Positions 9,012 to 16,971 of a stretch of DNA of 64,000 bases are shown here, in pieces. Both the position numbers and the translations under genes were made by a program. The stretch's first letter is position 1; the number at the start of each line of letters is the position of its first letter. Origin of the DNA: Bradyrhizobium guangdongense (GTDB lineage: Bacteria; Pseudomonadota; Alphaproteobacteria; Rhizobiales; Xanthobacteraceae); the NCBI RefSeq assembly GCF_004114975.1, contig NZ_CP030051.1, forward strand, positions 2,914,001 to 2,978,000. Reading direction: 5' to 3'. The notes under the pieces are model-generated. The model was not told the origin of the DNA, did no database searches, and saw only the letters and a program-made list of their open reading frames with translations.

Positions 9012-10190
9012 ATGTTCGAACGCAGAATTTTTTCACGCACCGCAGCAGCGGCTGTGGTCGTAAGTCTTGCGGGCCTCGCCCCGGCCAAGGCGGAGGACAC
9101 TGTCAAGGTGGGTCTGATCCTGCCCATGACCGGCGGCCAGGCCTCGACCGGCAAGCAGATTGAGAACGCGATCAAGCTCTATATGCAGCAGAATGGCGAC
9201 ACCGTCGCCGGCAAGAAGATCGAGATCATCGTCAAGGACGACGCTGCCATTCCGGACAAGACCAAGACCGCCGCGCAGGAGCTGATCGTCAACGACAAGG
9301 TCAATTTCATCGGCGGCTTCGGCGTGACGCCGGCAGCGCTCGCGGCCGCGCCGCTGGCGACGCAGGCGAAAATTCCGGAGGTCGTCATGGCAGCCGGCAC
9401 CTCCATCATCACCGAGCGCTCGCCCTACATCGTGCGCACCAGCTTTACGCTGGCGCAGTCCTCGACCATCATCGGCGACTGGGCGGTGAAGAATGGCATC
9501 AAGAAGGTGGCGACGCTGACCTCGGACTACGCGCCGGGCAATGACGCCCTCAACTTCTTCAAGGAACACTTCACCGCCGGTGGTGGACAGGTGGTCGAAG
9601 AGGTCAAGACGCCGCTTGCCAACCCCGACTTCGCACCGTTCCTGCAGCGGATGAAAGATGCCAAGCCCGACGCGATCTTCGTGTTTGTGCCGGCGGGTCA
9701 GGGGGGCAACTTCATGAAGCAGTATGCCGAGCGCGGGCTCGACAAGGCCGGCATCAAGGTGATCGGCCCCGGCGACGTCACCGACGACGACCTCCTGAAC
9801 AACATGGGCGACGCCGTGCTCGGGACCGTGACCGCGCACATCTATTCGGCGGCGCATCCCTCGCAGATGAACAAGGACTTCGTCGCAGCCTACAAGAAGG
9901 CCTTTGGCAATCGTCCTGGCTTCATGGCCGTGAGCGGCTATGACGGCATCCACCTGATCTACGAGGCGCTTAAGAAGACCAATGGCGACACCGACGGTAC
10001 CAAGCTGGTCGAGGCCATGAAGGGCCAGAAGTGGGAGAGCCCGCGCGGTCCGATCTCGATCGATCCGGAGACGCGCGACATCATCCAGAACGTCTATATC
10101 CGCAAGGTCGAGAAGGTCGACGGCGAGCTCTACAATGTCGAGTTCCAGACCTTCGAAGCCGTGAAGGATCTCGGCAAGACCAAGAAGTGA
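9012..10190 (+). CDS. HAAT ABC transporter substrate-binding protein (LivK type)
   Basis: Periplasmic binding protein of 392 residues. The signal peptide MFERRIFSRTAAAAVVVSLAGLAPAKA is cleaved before EDTVKVGL. The mature N-terminus VKVGLILPMTGGQASTGKQI is the hallmark of the Peripla_BP_6 fold, and DKVNFIGGFGVTPAALA follows. The start was chosen for the ribosome site GGGGAGGGA 7 bases upstream; the frame is open further but without a signal peptide. It heads the LivK-H-M-G-F operon with a MetE-core gene at the end. The ligand is unknown. Confidence 0.93.
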   Translation: MFERRIFSRTAAAAVVVSLAGLAPAKAEDTVKVGLILPMTGGQASTGKQIENAIKLYMQQNGDTVAGKKIEIIVKDDAAIPDKTKTAAQELIVNDKVNFIGGFGVTPAALAAAPLATQAKIPEVVMAAGTSIITERSPYIVRTSFTLAQSSTIIGDWAVKNGIKKVATLTSDYAPGNDALNFFKEHFTAGGGQVVEEVKTPLANPDFAPFLQRMKDAKPDAIFVFVPAGQGGNFMKQYAERGLDKAGIKVIGPGDVTDDDLLNNMGDAVLGTVTAHIYSAAHPSQMNKDFVAAYKKAFGNRPGFMAVSGYDGIHLIYEALKKTNGDTDGTKLVEAMKGQKWESPRGPISIDPETRDIIQNVYIRKVEKVDGELYNVEFQTFEAVKDLGKTKK

Positions 10191-10221
10191 CGCGCGAAAG
10201 CGCGTCATCCCGGAGCTCTCT

Positions 10222-10345
10222 CACCTCTCCTGCTTGCGGGAGAGGTCGGCGCAAAGCGCCGGGTGAGGGTTCTCTCCTTTGTGGGAGTCTTCGTTGTGGA
10301 GACACCCTCTCCCCAGCCCTCCCCCGCATGCGGGGGAGGGAGCGC
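10222..10345. repeat. Compound palindromic repeat between binding-protein and permease genes
   Basis: Contains ACCTCTCC (10223-10230) pairing with GGAGAGGT (10239-10246), and a 24-bp perfect palindrome at 10317-10340 (CCCTCCCCCGC with its complement). A truncated relative lies at 53387-53450; both end GGGGGAGGGAGC-x-CAGC. Sitting inside an operon directly after the binding-protein gene, the hairpins could stabilise the upstream mRNA and raise binding protein over permease. That role is inferred. Confidence 0.7.
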
Positions 10346-10387
10346 AGCACGGCTCATTGCTACACCTGAGATAGTCTAAAACGCCTG

Positions 10388-11257
10388 ATGACCTCAATCC
10401 TCACCAACCTGTTCGATGGCGTGGCCTACGGCATGCTGCTGTTCGTGCTTGCTTGCGGGCTTGCGGTCACGCTCGGCCTGATGAACTTCGTCAACCTCGC
10501 CCATGGCGCCTTCGCCATGGCCGGCGGCTATGTTTGCATGCTGCTGGTGAACCAGCACGGCTGGCCGTTCTTCGCGGCCTTGCCGCTTGCCTTCGTCTCG
10601 TCCGCGGCGATCGGCATCGTGCTCGAGCGCACGCTCTATCGCCACCTCTATACGCGTAGCCATCTCGACCAGGTGCTGTTCACGATCGGCCTGACCTTCA
10701 TGTCGGTCGCGGCCGTGGACTACATTCAGGGTTCGTCGCGCGTGTTCATCAACCTGCCGGCCGCGCTGCAGGGGCAGTTCGACCTGTTCGGCGTCGGCAT
10801 TGGCCGCTACCGGCTCATGATCATCGTGATCTGCGGCCTGCTCACCATCGGCCTGCAGATGGTGCTGGCCAAGACCCGCTTCGGCAGCCGCCTGCGCGCT
10901 GCGGTCGATGATCCCCGCGCCGCGAGTGGACTCGGCATCAACGTGCCGCAGGTATTCGCCTTCACCTTCGCCTTTGGCTGCGGTCTCGCCGGCCTCGGCG
11001 GTGCACTGAGCGCCGAGATACTCGGTCTCGACCCGTATTTTCCGCTGAAGTTCATGATCTACTTCCTGATCGTGGTCACCGTCGGCGGCTCGTCTTCGAT
11101 CACCGGCCCGTTCCTCGCCTCGCTCCTGCTCGGCATCGGCGACGTCGCCGGCAAGTATTACGTGCCGAAGATGGGACCCTTCGTGATCTACACCATGATG
11201 ATCGTGATCCTAATCTGGCGCCCAAACGGCCTGTTCGGCCGCACGGCCGCGCGTTGA
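10388..11257 (+). CDS. LivH-type ABC transporter permease
   Basis: A 289-residue polytopic membrane protein. Family features are LMNFVNLAHGAFAMAGGY near residue 35, TRFGSRLRAAVDDPRAASGLGIN (the cytoplasmic EAA-like loop) near 165-187, and VVTVGGSSSITGPFLASLLLG near 230. It pairs with the LivM permease that follows after an 8-base gap. No clear ribosome site precedes the ATG. Confidence 0.93.
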   Translation: MTSILTNLFDGVAYGMLLFVLACGLAVTLGLMNFVNLAHGAFAMAGGYVCMLLVNQHGWPFFAALPLAFVSSAAIGIVLERTLYRHLYTRSHLDQVLFTIGLTFMSVAAVDYIQGSSRVFINLPAALQGQFDLFGVGIGRYRLMIIVICGLLTIGLQMVLAKTRFGSRLRAAVDDPRAASGLGINVPQVFAFTFAFGCGLAGLGGALSAEILGLDPYFPLKFMIYFLIVVTVGGSSSITGPFLASLLLGIGDVAGKYYVPKMGPFVIYTMMIVILIWRPNGLFGRTAAR

Positions 11258-11265
11258 GTTTGCCG

Positions 11266-12294
11266 ATGAGCGCTTCGTCAGACGTCGGTTTTCACGCTCA
11301 GCGGCAGGCGCGCTGGCACTATGCCGAGGCCGCCTTCTGGCTCGTCGTGCTTGCTTGCGGCTTTCTGTTTCCCACCCGCTATCTGATCATGACCGACATC
11401 CTGCGGCTCGCGCTGTTTGCGATGTCACTCGATCTCATCCTCGGCTATGCCGGCATCGTCTCGCTAGGTCATGCCGCCTTCTTCGGTGTCGGTGCTTATG
11501 CCGCGGGGCTTCTTGCGCTTCATGGCGTCATCAACGAGCCGGTGCTAGCGCTGATCGCCGCGGGCCTTGCGGCGATGGTGCTGGGCTTTGCCACCAGTTT
11601 CCTCGTCATTCGTGGCGTCGACCTGACCCGGTTGATGGTTACGCTCGGCATCGCGCTGCTGCTGGAGGCGCTCGCCGAGCGCTTCTCCAACGTCACCGGC
11701 GGCACCGATGGCCTGCAAGGCATCGAGATGCAGCCGATCCTCGGCGCGATACCGTTCGACATGTTCGGCAAGGCCGGCTTCTTCTATTCGCTGGCCGTGC
11801 TGTTCGTGCTGTTCCTGCTCGCCCGCCGCATCGTGCATTCGCCGTTCGGCCTGTCGCTGAGGGCGATCAAGAACAACCCGCTGCGCGCGGCCGCGATCGG
11901 TATCCCCGTCAATCGCCGGCTGATCGCGATTTATACGCTCGCCGCGTTCTACGCCGGCATTGCTGGGGCGCTGTTCACCCAGACCACCGCGATCGCTTCG
12001 CTCGACGTGTTTGCCTTCGACCGCTCGGCCGATCTGATGCTGGTGCTCGTCATCGGCGGCACCGGCTATCTTTACGGCGGGCTGATCGGCGCTGTGGTCT
12101 TCCGCATGCTCCAGGAAGTCTTCTCCACCATCACCCCGCAATATTGGCAATTCTGGATCGGCCTCGTGCTGGTCGTGATCGTGCTTGTCGGCCGCCAGCG
12201 GCTGCATCGTTGGGTGCTGTACGTGCCGAACCTGGTCATCAAGCAGGTTGGGGGCCGCAAGGCCGTCGTCGCGGTGCCGGAGAGCGACGCATGA
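11266..12294 (+). CDS. LivM-type ABC transporter permease
   Basis: Second permease of the importer, about 342 residues, with some ten hydrophobic helices. LivM features are SLDLILGYAGIVSLGHAAFFGVGAYAAG (about residues 45-72) and LRAIKNNPLRAAAIGIPV. A TTG at 11254 overlapping the livH stop is an alternative start four codons earlier; I prefer ATG 11266. The stop overlaps the start of LivG as ATGA. Confidence 0.92.
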   Translation: MSASSDVGFHAQRQARWHYAEAAFWLVVLACGFLFPTRYLIMTDILRLALFAMSLDLILGYAGIVSLGHAAFFGVGAYAAGLLALHGVINEPVLALIAAGLAAMVLGFATSFLVIRGVDLTRLMVTLGIALLLEALAERFSNVTGGTDGLQGIEMQPILGAIPFDMFGKAGFFYSLAVLFVLFLLARRIVHSPFGLSLRAIKNNPLRAAAIGIPVNRRLIAIYTLAAFYAGIAGALFTQTTAIASLDVFAFDRSADLMLVLVIGGTGYLYGGLIGAVVFRMLQEVFSTITPQYWQFWIGLVLVVIVLVGRQRLHRWVLYVPNLVIKQVGGRKAVVAVPESDA

Positions 12295-13046
12295 CCATCG
12301 CGCTCGAAACCCAGAACCTCGAAAAGCAGTTCGGCGGCCTGCGCGTCACCCGCGACCTGTCGCTCAAAATCGAGCAGGGCGCACGCCACGCGCTGATCGG
12401 ACCAAACGGCGCCGGCAAGACCACCGTCATCAACCAGCTCACCGGCGTGCTGAAGCCGAACTCCGGCCGTATCCTGCTTGAAGGCCAGGACATCACCGAC
12501 CTGCCCGTGCACAAGCGCGTGCTGCGGGGACTGTCGCGGACCTTCCAGATCAACCAGCTCTATCCGGACCTGACCCCGTTAGAGACCATCGGCCTTGCCG
12601 TCTCCGAGCGCCTCGGTCACGGCGGCGACTGGTGGCGGCGGATGGGGACGCGCAGCGATGTCAACGGGGAGATCGCCGATCTCCTGACGCGTTTCCATCT
12701 GCTCGACGTCATGAACGAACAGACCGTGACGCTGCCTTACGGCAAGCAACGCCTGCTCGAAATCGCAGTTGCGATTGCCGCCAAGCCGCGCGTGCTTCTG
12801 CTCGACGAGCCTGCCGCCGGGGTGCCTGAGAGCGAGCGCCACGACATTCTCGCGGTGGTCGGCGCGCTGCCGCGCGACGTGACGGTGCTGCTGATTGAGC
12901 ACGACATGGACCTCGTGTTCTCCTTTGCCGACCGCATTTCGGTGCTGGTCTCCGGCGCGCTGCTGACCGAAGGTCCGCCCGACCAGGTCGCGCGCGATCC
13001 GCAAGTGAAGGCGGTCTATCTCGGTGAGGAGGCGGTCAATGTCTGA
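12291..13046 (+). CDS. LivG-type ABC transporter ATP-binding protein
   Basis: A 251-residue ATPase: Walker A GPNGAGKT near residues 38-45, Walker B VLLLDEPAAG, H-loop LLIEHDMDLVF. The signature is the relaxed TLPYGKQRLLEIA usual in LivG proteins. Its ATG overlaps the LivM stop, and its end overlaps the LivF start by 8 bases, so translation of LivM, LivG and LivF is probably coupled. Confidence 0.94.
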   Translation: MTIALETQNLEKQFGGLRVTRDLSLKIEQGARHALIGPNGAGKTTVINQLTGVLKPNSGRILLEGQDITDLPVHKRVLRGLSRTFQINQLYPDLTPLETIGLAVSERLGHGGDWWRRMGTRSDVNGEIADLLTRFHLLDVMNEQTVTLPYGKQRLLEIAVAIAAKPRVLLLDEPAAGVPESERHDILAVVGALPRDVTVLLIEHDMDLVFSFADRISVLVSGALLTEGPPDQVARDPQVKAVYLGEEAVNV

Positions 13047-13755
13047 CCTGCTCGCGATCGAGTCCCTGCGCGCCGGCTATGGCGAGGCGGTGGTGCTGCC
13101 GAACATGTCGCTGCGCCTTGCCGAGGGACAGGTGCTGGCGCTGCTCGGGCGCAACGGCACTGGCAAGACCACCTTGATCAACTCGATCGTCGGCGTCACC
13201 CGCCGCTTCTCCGGGACTGTCGGGCTTGCTGGAACCGATGTCACGACCATGCGACCCGACCAGCGCGCGCGTGCCGGAATCGGCTGGGTGCCGCAGGAGC
13301 GCAACATCTTCCGCTCGCTGACGGTCGAGGAGAACATGACCGCGGTGGCGCAGCCCGGTCCATGGACGGTCGAGAAGGTCTACGAGATGTTCCCGCGGCT
13401 CAAGGAACGTCGAAGCAACTTCGGCAACCAGCTCTCCGGCGGCGAGCAGCAGATGCTGGCGATCGGCCGCGCGCTGACCCTCAATCCGAAGGTCCTGCTG
13501 CTGGATGAGCCGACCGAGGGCCTTGCCCCCATCATCGTCGAGGAGCTGCTGAAGGCGATCGGTACCATCACCCGGGCCGGTGGCATCTGCTCGATCATCG
13601 TCGAGCAGAATGCCCAAAAGATTCTGGGGCTCGCCGACCGCGTTGTGATATTGGAGCGCGGAACGATCGTCCACGATGCTCCGAGCGCAGCGCTGAAGGC
13701 CGACCCCTCGGTTCTGGAGCGCCATCTCGGGGTCGCAGGGGCGGCGGCCCACTAA
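13039..13755 (+). CDS. LivF-type ABC transporter ATP-binding protein
   Basis: A 238-residue ATPase partner of LivG. Walker A is GRNGTGKT near residue 37, the signature LSGGEQQMLAIGRAL near 132, Walker B VLLLDEPTEGLAP, and the H-loop reads IVEQN, as is usual in LivF. GAGG precedes the ATG by about 7 bases. It completes the five-component importer; the MetE-core gene begins 79 bases downstream. Confidence 0.94.
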   Translation: MSDLLAIESLRAGYGEAVVLPNMSLRLAEGQVLALLGRNGTGKTTLINSIVGVTRRFSGTVGLAGTDVTTMRPDQRARAGIGWVPQERNIFRSLTVEENMTAVAQPGPWTVEKVYEMFPRLKERRSNFGNQLSGGEQQMLAIGRALTLNPKVLLLDEPTEGLAPIIVEELLKAIGTITRAGGICSIIVEQNAQKILGLADRVVILERGTIVHDAPSAALKADPSVLERHLGVAGAAAH

Positions 13756-13834
13756 CTTGTCTAGCGCGTTTTCTTCACGCGAGCCGGTACCCACCTCGCT
13801 CGACAACGCTACAGAAAATACACGGGAGTTAAGA

Positions 13835-14953
13835 ATGCAGCGAACCAGAGCCCCCTTCCGCGCCGACGAAGTCGGCAGCCTCCTGCGTCCCGCCAAGATC
13901 AAGGAAGCCCGCGCAAAACTCGAGAAGGGCGAGATCTCGGCCGACGATCTGCGCAAGATCGAGGACATGGAGATCGAAAAGGTCGTGCACAAGCAGGCTT
14001 CGATCGGCCTGAAGCTGGCGACCGACGGCGAATTTCGCCGTTCCTGGTGGCACTTCGACTTCCTGGCCAAGCTCACCGGCTGCGAGCTGTTCCATCCCGA
14101 TACCGGTATCCAGTTCGCGGGCGTGCAGACCCGCCATGACGCAGTGCGGGTGATCGACAAGCTCGACTTCCCCGATAATCACCCGATGCTGGACCACTTC
14201 CGCTTCCTGAAGAAGTACGCCGACCAGGCGCACGTCACCGCGAAGATGACGATCCCGTCGCCGGCCGTGCTGCACTTCCGCGGGGGCCGCAAGTCGATCT
14301 CCAAGGACGTCTATCCCGATCTCGAGGCCTTCTACGAGGACCTCGGCAAGACCTATCGCAAGGCGGTGAAGGCGTTCTACGATGCCGGCTGCCGTTATCT
14401 CCAGTTCGACGACACCGTCTGGGCCTATCTCTGCTCGCAGGACGAATTGCAGAAGGCGCGTGAGCGCGGCGACAATCCGGATGGTCTCCAGCAGATCTAC
14501 GCCCGCATCATCAATTACGCGCTGGCCGAGAAGCCCGCCGACATGGTGGTGACGACGCATGTCTGCCGCGGCAATTTCCGCTCGACCTGGATTTCCTCGG
14601 GCGGCTATGAGCCCGTTGCCGAGACCATGCTCGCCGGAACCAATTACGACGGCTACTTCCTGGAGTACGACAGCGATCGCGCCGGCGGCTTCGAGCCGCT
14701 GCGCTTCCTGCCCAAGGGCAACAAGGTCGTCGTGGTCGGCGTCATCACCTCGAAGTTCGGCGAGCTCGAGAAGAAGGACGACATCAAGCGCCGTCTCGAG
14801 GAAGCCTCCAAGTTCGCACCGCTGGAGCAACTCGCGCTGTCGCCGCAATGCGGCTTTGCTTCGACGGAAGAGGGTAACGTCCTCTCCGAGGAAGAGCAGT
14901 GGGCCAAGCTCAGCCTTGCGGTGGAGATCGCGAAGGAAGTGTGGGGGAATTAA
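13835..14953 (+). CDS. MetE-core (YxjG/YxjH-like) zinc methyltransferase
   Basis: A 372-residue protein corresponding only to the C-terminal, zinc-bearing half of cobalamin-independent methionine synthase. The opening APFRADEVGSLLRPAKIKEAR and ITDGEF-like TDGEFRRSWWHFDFL match Bacillus YxjG/YxjH. Zinc ligands are visible: His and Cys in THVCRGNF, Glu in YFLEYDSDRAG, Cys in SPQCGFAS. The family transfers methyl or alkyl groups to a thiol; some members are epoxyalkane:CoM transferases. It has a ribosome site (CGGGAG) and appears to be the last gene of the HAAT operon, suggesting it acts on the imported compound or on its methyl group. Confidence 0.88.
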   Translation: MQRTRAPFRADEVGSLLRPAKIKEARAKLEKGEISADDLRKIEDMEIEKVVHKQASIGLKLATDGEFRRSWWHFDFLAKLTGCELFHPDTGIQFAGVQTRHDAVRVIDKLDFPDNHPMLDHFRFLKKYADQAHVTAKMTIPSPAVLHFRGGRKSISKDVYPDLEAFYEDLGKTYRKAVKAFYDAGCRYLQFDDTVWAYLCSQDELQKARERGDNPDGLQQIYARIINYALAEKPADMVVTTHVCRGNFRSTWISSGGYEPVAETMLAGTNYDGYFLEYDSDRAGGFEPLRFLPKGNKVVVVGVITSKFGELEKKDDIKRRLEEASKFAPLEQLALSPQCGFASTEEGNVLSEEEQWAKLSLAVEIAKEVWGN

Positions 14954-14965
14954 GCTGCCCGTTGG

Positions 14966-15002
14966 CAGCCGTAGCGCCCCGCGAAGCGGGGCTTTACGGC
15001 TG
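14966..15002. terminator. Hairpin between convergent genes (probable bidirectional terminator)
   Basis: Outer arms CAGCCGTA (14966-14973) and TACGGCTG (14995-15002), and inner arms GCCCCGC (14976-14982) and GCGGGGC (14986-14992), form a stable stem of 15 pairs with a GAA loop. There is no long T-run. Its place, between the MetE-core stop and the convergent symporter, supports a termination role. Confidence 0.6.
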
Positions 15003-15147
15003 TGCAACTATGAACCCGCGGAATGGTGTGAACGAAGCGCTACGCCCGCTTTGCTATATTGCAGCAGAGGCCGTGCAGCAGCGCAGCGTGTTGCGGAGGT
15101 CAACGCCCCGCCTTTCTCCACAAGTGTGGGTAGATCACCACCTCGTG

Positions 15148-16614
15148 TTATTCTGCGGCAACCCGTGCAGGCTCCGCGACCTGCCGGGTCATGGCGCTCA
15201 CGACGATCAGCACGATGAAATTCAACATCAGCGCGATAATGCCGATGTTGACATCTTGGATCTCCGGCGGGAGCCACGGCAGCTTGTGAAAATTCGCGCC
15301 AGTCAGGCTGACGACGGCAACCGTGGCTACGCCGGCCACAATGCCCGCCACGGCGCCTTCGCGCGTCGCGATGTTGCGTTTTGCGAGGCTGAGCACCAGT
15401 GATGGAAACAGCTGGGTGACCAGGCTGTAGCCCATCAGCAGCAACGCCACGATAGTCTCCCCGCCCTTCAATGTGAAGAACACGGCAACCAGCGCCACGA
15501 CCGGCACCAGGAGTCTTGCCAGCAGAGACACTCTTCGATCGTCAGCCGATGGATCGAGGGCGCGGTACAGATTGTTGGCGATCAAGGTCGCTGCAGTCAT
15601 CAGGATCATCGATCCAGGCACCAGCGCAGTGAGCACACCTGTCGCGCCGATCACACCGACGAACCAAGGGTCGAATGTCTTCACGGAGAGCTTGAACAGT
15701 GCCAAGTCGATATTTGGGCCAGTGAGCCCGGGAACCTGAAGGATCGCTGCGAAGCCGACGAAAAACACGAACAGCAGGATGAGCTGATAGAGCGGCAGCA
15801 CGATCGCGTTCTTGCGAATGACCCTGGCGCTTCTGGCCGTATAGATCGAGCCGAAGCTGTGCGGCCACATGTAGAACCCGAGCGCCGTGAGCAGCACGGT
15901 CGAGGAAAACCACCACAGGCTTTCGCCGTGCGGCGGCAGCACGGTGAATCCTGGCTTGGCCTGTTCGATCGCCGAGAACATCGAAGCGAGTCCACCGTAA
16001 TAGTGATAGGGTATGTACACCCCAAGGAAGATCACGACGACGAGGATCAAGAGATCCTTGGCGACCGAGGTCCAGGCCGAGCCGTGTACGCCAGAGACCA
16101 TCACGTAGGCGGCAACGACGATTGCGCCGGTCCAGATCGCGACGGTGGAGGAGATCGCCCCATAGCCGGCGACCTCGACGATGATACCGAGTCCCTTGAA
16201 CTGAAGAACGAGGTAGGGGATCAACGCTACGATATCGACGATCGCGACGATGACACCCAGTGCCGGACTATCGTATTTGCGCACGAAGAAGTCCGATTGG
16301 GAGTAGAGCCGGTGCTCCTTGGCATAGCGCCAGATCGGCGGCAGCATGAAATAGGACAGCACGTAGGCCAGGGTGCCATAGGAGAGAATGTAATAGGCCG
16401 GGGCACCCTTGCCGTAGGCGTAGCCGCTGCCCCCGAGGAAGGTGAAGGTCGTGTAGATCTCTCCGGCCAGCAGCAGGAACACGAAGATCGCGCCGAAGCC
16501 GCGCCCGCCCACGGTCCACTGTTCCAGGCTCATGTCTTTGCCCCGACGGGCGAGAAAGCCCAGCGCAAGCGCCAGCAGCGCGGCGGCGGCAATGAAGGGT
16601 ATCGCGCTGTTCAA
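15148..16614 (-). CDS. Sodium:solute symporter (MctP-like monocarboxylate permease)
   Basis: A 488-residue SSS-family membrane protein with about 13 helices. The start QWTVGGRGFGAIFVFLLLAGEIYTTFTFLGGSG and the ALVPGSMILMTAATLIANNLYR segment are typical of MctP-like carriers. I place the start at TTG 16614, overlapping the DUF3311 stop (TTGA). An in-frame upstream extension would overlap the whole DUF3311 gene and is unlikely. DUF3311 plus SSS is a recurrent pair, the small protein probably being an accessory subunit. Likely substrates are short organic acids such as lactate, pyruvate or acetate (family inference). Confidence 0.88.
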   Translation of the reverse strand: MNSAIPFIAAAALLALALGFLARRGKDMSLEQWTVGGRGFGAIFVFLLLAGEIYTTFTFLGGSGYAYGKGAPAYYILSYGTLAYVLSYFMLPPIWRYAKEHRLYSQSDFFVRKYDSPALGVIVAIVDIVALIPYLVLQFKGLGIIVEVAGYGAISSTVAIWTGAIVVAAYVMVSGVHGSAWTSVAKDLLILVVVIFLGVYIPYHYYGGLASMFSAIEQAKPGFTVLPPHGESLWWFSSTVLLTALGFYMWPHSFGSIYTARSARVIRKNAIVLPLYQLILLFVFFVGFAAILQVPGLTGPNIDLALFKLSVKTFDPWFVGVIGATGVLTALVPGSMILMTAATLIANNLYRALDPSADDRRVSLLARLLVPVVALVAVFFTLKGGETIVALLLMGYSLVTQLFPSLVLSLAKRNIATREGAVAGIVAGVATVAVVSLTGANFHKLPWLPPEIQDVNIGIIALMLNFIVLIVVSAMTRQVAEPARVAAE

Positions 16615-16808
16615 GACTCTTCCCCCCGGTTGGCGGGATCGGCCGCGTAGATCACGGCCACGATGAGTGACGTGATCAGGATCCACACGACGATCCAGGC
16701 CAGCAGGAACGGCAGGCCGAGGATCAGGGGCTCCACCCGATTGACGAAGAACGGGCCGATTATCAGCGCCAGGAAAGGAATAACGGCAATCCAGCGGATG
16801 TTGCGCAT
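16611..16808 (-). CDS. DUF3311 small membrane protein, symporter partner
   Basis: A 65-residue protein with two hydrophobic helices (WIAVIPFLALIIGPFFV and LILGLPFLLAWIVVWILITSLIVAVIYAAD). The inter-helix segment NRVEPLILGLPFLLAW is the DUF3311 hallmark. It is read just before the symporter, with which it overlaps by four bases. A TTG at 16814 is an alternative start two codons earlier. Probably a small subunit or stabiliser of the symporter. Confidence 0.85.
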   Translation of the reverse strand: MRNIRWIAVIPFLALIIGPFFVNRVEPLILGLPFLLAWIVVWILITSLIVAVIYAADPANRGEES

Positions 16809-16971
16809 GGACAAAAGACTCTTGTTCCCGGTGAGAACCGATGCCTTTTGTGAAAGTTCCTGGCCGCTACCAATGACTAAGAACGCGTTCGAGCCCAGTC
16901 AAAGACGGTCGATGACAACGAGTGGGTGGCCGGATGGCTTCGATCCTGACGTGGTGGCACAATCGCCACGC

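Noticed and set aside
16954..16969. Terminator after the caspase stop (GTGGC/GCCAC)
   Set aside because: Only five base pairs and no T-run on the minus strand; too weak to call.
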